Source of the DNA: Spirochaetia bacterium
GTDB lineage: Bacteria; Spirochaetota; Spirochaetia; Treponematales; Breznakiellaceae
DNA length: 15,221 nucleotides
NCBI GenBank assembly: GCA_026002045.1
Contig: BOAV01000059.1
Location: 1 to 15,221, forward strand
Reading direction: 5' to 3'
Translations under genes and position numbers: made by a program
Notes under the pieces: generated by a model
The model's database searches: none
The model's input: only the letters and a program-made list of their open reading frames with translations
Told to the model about the DNA's origin: nothing
Part shown: one piece after another, positions 12,881 through 15,221 of the stretch
Layout of the letters: the number at the start of each line of letters is the position of its first letter
How positions within the stretch are numbered: the stretch's first letter is position 1

Positions 12881-14251
12881 TTACTTCTTAAAGCGCTGCT
12901 CAATTTCGGGCATGATAAAATCTTCCCGCTTAATCACGTTACGGCTAATGGCCTGGTCCATGGCCGCATTAAAGCGCCTGTCCAGATCCCCAAGAATCTG
13001 GGCCGCATTGCCGCCGGTCAGGATTTTGGCGAAGGCCGTATTTACATCGTCCCCTTCCACCGCGAAGAATCCGTCGGGGAAGTTGGGCCGGAGCACCGTA
13101 CCTGCGGAGAGGGCCGCCAAATCGTTCCACTGCTGCCGGGTGCTGGGTTTTGCCTTTTGTACGATTTCCGGAATAATGGGAATATCCTTTCCGTTGGTAA
13201 AGAGTTCCATCTGAACTTCGTCGGAAAGCAAATACGCATAAACACGGGCAACTTCTTCCAGGAGTTTCTGGTCCCTGGCCTTTTTGCTTATTACCAGGGT
13301 GGTGGCGGTGTCCCCCATGACGTTAAAGGTTTTGCCTGGGTCCTTAACCGGGATGGCTGCGGTTTTCCATTCCATCTTGGCGGGGAACTGATCATAGAAT
13401 ACCCCGATATTGAAGGATGGGTTGATCATCTCAAAGCCTATGTTGCCTTCGGCAAACTGGGCTCGGGCGGTATCGTCATCCAGGCTTTCGATTCCGGGGA
13501 ACATGGCCCCCGCAGCCCTGATCCGCTGGAACATCTCGAAGTATTCCACCATTTCGGAGAACGCATACCGGCCCCTGGTAAAGTCATACCAGAATTTCCC
13601 ATAGGAAGGGGCCATACCGCCGGTCAGATAAATAGTAGAATAGTTGGGGTACCGTATCGGTACATACATACCAAAAACCTTACCGGGGTCGAGTTTGGAG
13701 ATGGCAATACAGGCCCTTTCAAATTCTGCCCATGTCTTGGGGGGCTCATCGAATCCCGCCCGTTTGAGCAGGGGCACATTGTAGGCGATGGAACAATAAC
13801 CGGAGATGGCCCAATGAATGGTATAGGGAATCCCGTTAAAAGTGCTCTTGCCCGCGATATTATAGGGCTTGTAGCGTTCCACCATGTCGCTTTGGAACCA
13901 GGCGGGCAGCTCCGTCAGGGGAATAATGTTTTGCCCCTGGACATACTGGGGAAGCTTGCCGGTTACCTTAAAAATATGGGGCTCTTCCCCGGTGGAAATG
14001 GCAAGATCCAGGGTGGTGTAGTAATCGCTCCCGTGCACGGTATAATCAATAAAGATGCCCTTCTGGGCTCCTTCACCCTTGTTGTACCGATCGATTGCAG
14101 CGACCAGTTCAGGCTTGCTGTGGGCATTGTTGGTCCAGACCACCACGGTCTTGGGCTTTCCCGCATCGGCGGCGCTGTCCTTCTGGGCGCCGGCCATGAC
14201 CAGACTTGCGCTCAATAACGCAAGACATACGACACTGACAATTTTCTTCAT
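12881..14251 (-). CDS. ABC transporter extracellular solute-binding protein, family 1 (sugar type)
   Basis: A 456-residue periplasmic binding protein for an ABC importer, most likely for a sugar or oligosaccharide. Residues 1-20 are a signal peptide (MKKIVSVVCLALLSASLVMA), cut before GAQKDSAADAG; there is no lipobox cysteine. The mature start KTVVVWTNNAHSKPE is the usual first strand of family 1. PKTWAEFERACIAISK (about 166-181) and the late VMGDTATTLVISKKA (about 326-340) are typical landmarks of this fold. ATG is preceded by GGAGGAAATTGT on the minus strand. It follows the permease gene by 81 bases; its place after the permease in the gene order is less common than before it. No ATP-binding subunit is in the window, so a shared ATPase is likely. 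The ligand is unknown. Confidence 0.92.
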   Translation of the reverse strand: MKKIVSVVCLALLSASLVMAGAQKDSAADAGKPKTVVVWTNNAHSKPELVAAIDRYNKGEGAQKGIFIDYTVHGSDYYTTLDLAISTGEEPHIFKVTGKLPQYVQGQNIIPLTELPAWFQSDMVERYKPYNIAGKSTFNGIPYTIHWAISGYCSIAYNVPLLKRAGFDEPPKTWAEFERACIAISKLDPGKVFGMYVPIRYPNYSTIYLTGGMAPSYGKFWYDFTRGRYAFSEMVEYFEMFQRIRAAGAMFPGIESLDDDTARAQFAEGNIGFEMINPSFNIGVFYDQFPAKMEWKTAAIPVKDPGKTFNVMGDTATTLVISKKARDQKLLEEVARVYAYLLSDEVQMELFTNGKDIPIIPEIVQKAKPSTRQQWNDLAALSAGTVLRPNFPDGFFAVEGDDVNTAFAKILTGGNAAQILGDLDRRFNAAMDQAISRNVIKREDFIMPEIEQRFKK

Positions 14252-14332
14252 ACAATTTCCTCCATTAGAAATAATGACATCTTATAGTAAACCCGCCCTG
14301 CGGAATCCGAAATATGAATTTGTTTAAACATT
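14252..14332 (-). other. Intercistronic gap of the ABC transporter genes
   Basis: This 81-base gap holds a perfect 10-base palindrome, TGTTTAAACA (14321-14330), just after the permease stop. It also has a short CCGC/GCGG stem near 14293-14303 and the binding-protein ribosome-binding site next to 14251. I see no convincing promoter or terminator. The palindrome could be a regulator site or chance in AT-rich DNA. Confidence 0.4.
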
Positions 14333-15187
14333 TTAGCCCTTGATCGCCCCTTCGGTCATACCGGTAATGAAAAAGCGGTTCAGGAAAAGATAGACAATCA
14401 GCATGGGTATGATGGAAATACTGATCCCCGCCAGGGCCAGGTCCCAGGAAGAGGCCGCTTCTCCGGAGGATTTCAGGTTGATTACCCCCACTACCAGGGG
14501 GATATTTTTGGGCCGGGAAATCGTAAAGATATAGGGCATGAGGTAGGTGCTCCAGGCCGCCCGGAAAGATATAAGGCCGATGGTGGCTATCAGGGGTTTG
14601 GTCAGGGGGGAAATGATGTGCAGGAAAATACGGAAGAAACCGCAGCCGTCTATCCGGGCGGCCTCGTCAATTTCCTTGGGTATCTGGTTAAAGAAACTGG
14701 TGGAAAGAAAGACCTGGGTAACGTTCATGCCGAAAACCATGATCAGCACCACCCCCCAAAGGGTGCCGTTGAGTTTTATGGCCTTGATGATCCCCAACTG
14801 GGGAAAGAGGCTGAGGGTACCAATAGAAATAAAGAGGGAGGCCATCACCATAGAATAGACAAACTTGGTGAATTTTGTGGTGCCCCGTGAAAAAACATAG
14901 CCTTCAACGGTGGCGGTCATGATGGACCCCACCACAATAAAGAAGCACATATAGATACTGTTCCAGGTGTAAAGTCCGAAATTTCCCAGCATCCAGGCCC
15001 GGACATAGTTTTGCACCTGCCATTTTTGGGGGATAAGATTGACCCCTCCCGCCATGATCTCCTGGTTGGTCTTGAATGACGCCAGCAATATATAAACCAC
15101 CGGAAACAGGGCAATCGCCGCCATGATCAGCAGAAAAGCATATATCACTGCCGACGAAACCGTCAGTCTTTTTACTCCCGCCCGCAT
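14333..15187 (-). CDS. ABC transporter permease, carbohydrate-uptake type (MalG-like)
   Basis: A 284-residue inner-membrane permease with six predicted membrane segments, the standard size of the second sugar permease. Segment 1 is about 13-36 (VIYAFLLIMAAIALFPVVYI). The following periplasmic loop contains NLIPQKWQVQNYVRAW (50-65), typical of MalG-like proteins. The cytoplasmic ATPase-docking loop carries EAARIDG at 175-181, then FFRIFLHIISP (184-194), the EAA motif. The C-terminus ends FITGMTEGAIKG, also characteristic. The ATG (15187-15185) has AGGAGG six bases upstream. It should pair with a MalF-like partner encoded just beyond the right edge and with the binding protein downstream. Confidence 0.94.
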   Translation of the reverse strand: MRAGVKRLTVSSAVIYAFLLIMAAIALFPVVYILLASFKTNQEIMAGGVNLIPQKWQVQNYVRAWMLGNFGLYTWNSIYMCFFIVVGSIMTATVEGYVFSRGTTKFTKFVYSMVMASLFISIGTLSLFPQLGIIKAIKLNGTLWGVVLIMVFGMNVTQVFLSTSFFNQIPKEIDEAARIDGCGFFRIFLHIISPLTKPLIATIGLISFRAAWSTYLMPYIFTISRPKNIPLVVGVINLKSSGEAASSWDLALAGISISIIPMLIVYLFLNRFFITGMTEGAIKG

Positions 15188-15196
15188 AGGGTCCTC

Positions 15197-15221
15197 CTAA
15201 TAAATTTCTTTTAGTTTTTTC
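15197..15221 (-). CDS. Possible C-terminal end of an upstream permease gene (partial)
   Basis: Reading the minus strand from the window edge, one frame gives Lys-Lys-Leu-Lys-Glu-Ile-Tyr and then TAG (15199-15197), which overlaps the AGGAGG site of the permease gene. A lysine/tyrosine-rich end and immediate coupling are what a MalF-type partner gene would show. With only seven codons visible this is inference from gene order. Confidence 0.3.

Overview
The window looks like accessory metabolic DNA from a Gram-negative anaerobe, most likely a Treponema-type spirochaete. This is inference. It rests on the Ala/Gly-rich signal-peptide ends of the two periplasmic binding proteins, the very AT-rich gaps between G/C-ending coding regions, and a fermentative gene set. 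No rRNA, tRNA, CRISPR or insertion sequence was seen.

Layout. Positions 1-373 hold no supportable gene, but they end in a long perfect inverted repeat next to the stop codon of a LacI-family repressor gene (374-1420, minus). The 200-base divergent gap (1421-1622) carries two back-to-back promoters. Each has a LacI-type palindrome at its expected transcription start, and the two palindromes share the core AAAGCGNTTT. From there a long plus-strand operon runs to 12028: an alpha/beta-hydrolase esterase; the three parts of a tripartite tricarboxylate transporter (binding protein TctC, small membrane subunit TctB, large membrane subunit TctA); an AbrB-type membrane protein that appears to start at AUU; and a complete citrate lyase set, CitD (acyl carrier), CitE (lyase), CitF (CoA-transferase), CitC (acetylating ligase) and a CitX-CitG fusion that makes and attaches the prosthetic group. 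Next, with its own promoter, comes a NarL/FixJ-type response regulator with a degenerate receiver (12155-12832). Convergent to it on the minus strand are a sugar-type ABC binding protein (12881-14251), an inner-membrane permease (14333-15187) and possibly the last codons of a second permease at the window edge.

How the genes fit together. TctC would capture a tricarboxylate (citrate, or possibly citramalate) in the periplasm and TctA/TctB import it. CitDEF would then cleave it to acetate and oxaloacetate (pyruvate if the substrate is citramalate), while CitC and CitXG mature the enzyme. The repressor probably senses the substrate or a related metabolite. No sodium-citrate symporter, CitAB two-component system or oxaloacetate decarboxylase is present here, so the cluster pairs an SBP-dependent importer and LacI control with citrate lyase.

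RNA-level signals are frequent: terminator-like hairpins on both sides of tctC, a 22-base tandem duplication covering the tctB ribosome-binding site, two hairpins between citF and citC with an alternative pairing that could hide the citC ribosome-binding site, and the apparent AUU start. These suggest that subunit ratios are tuned inside one operon.
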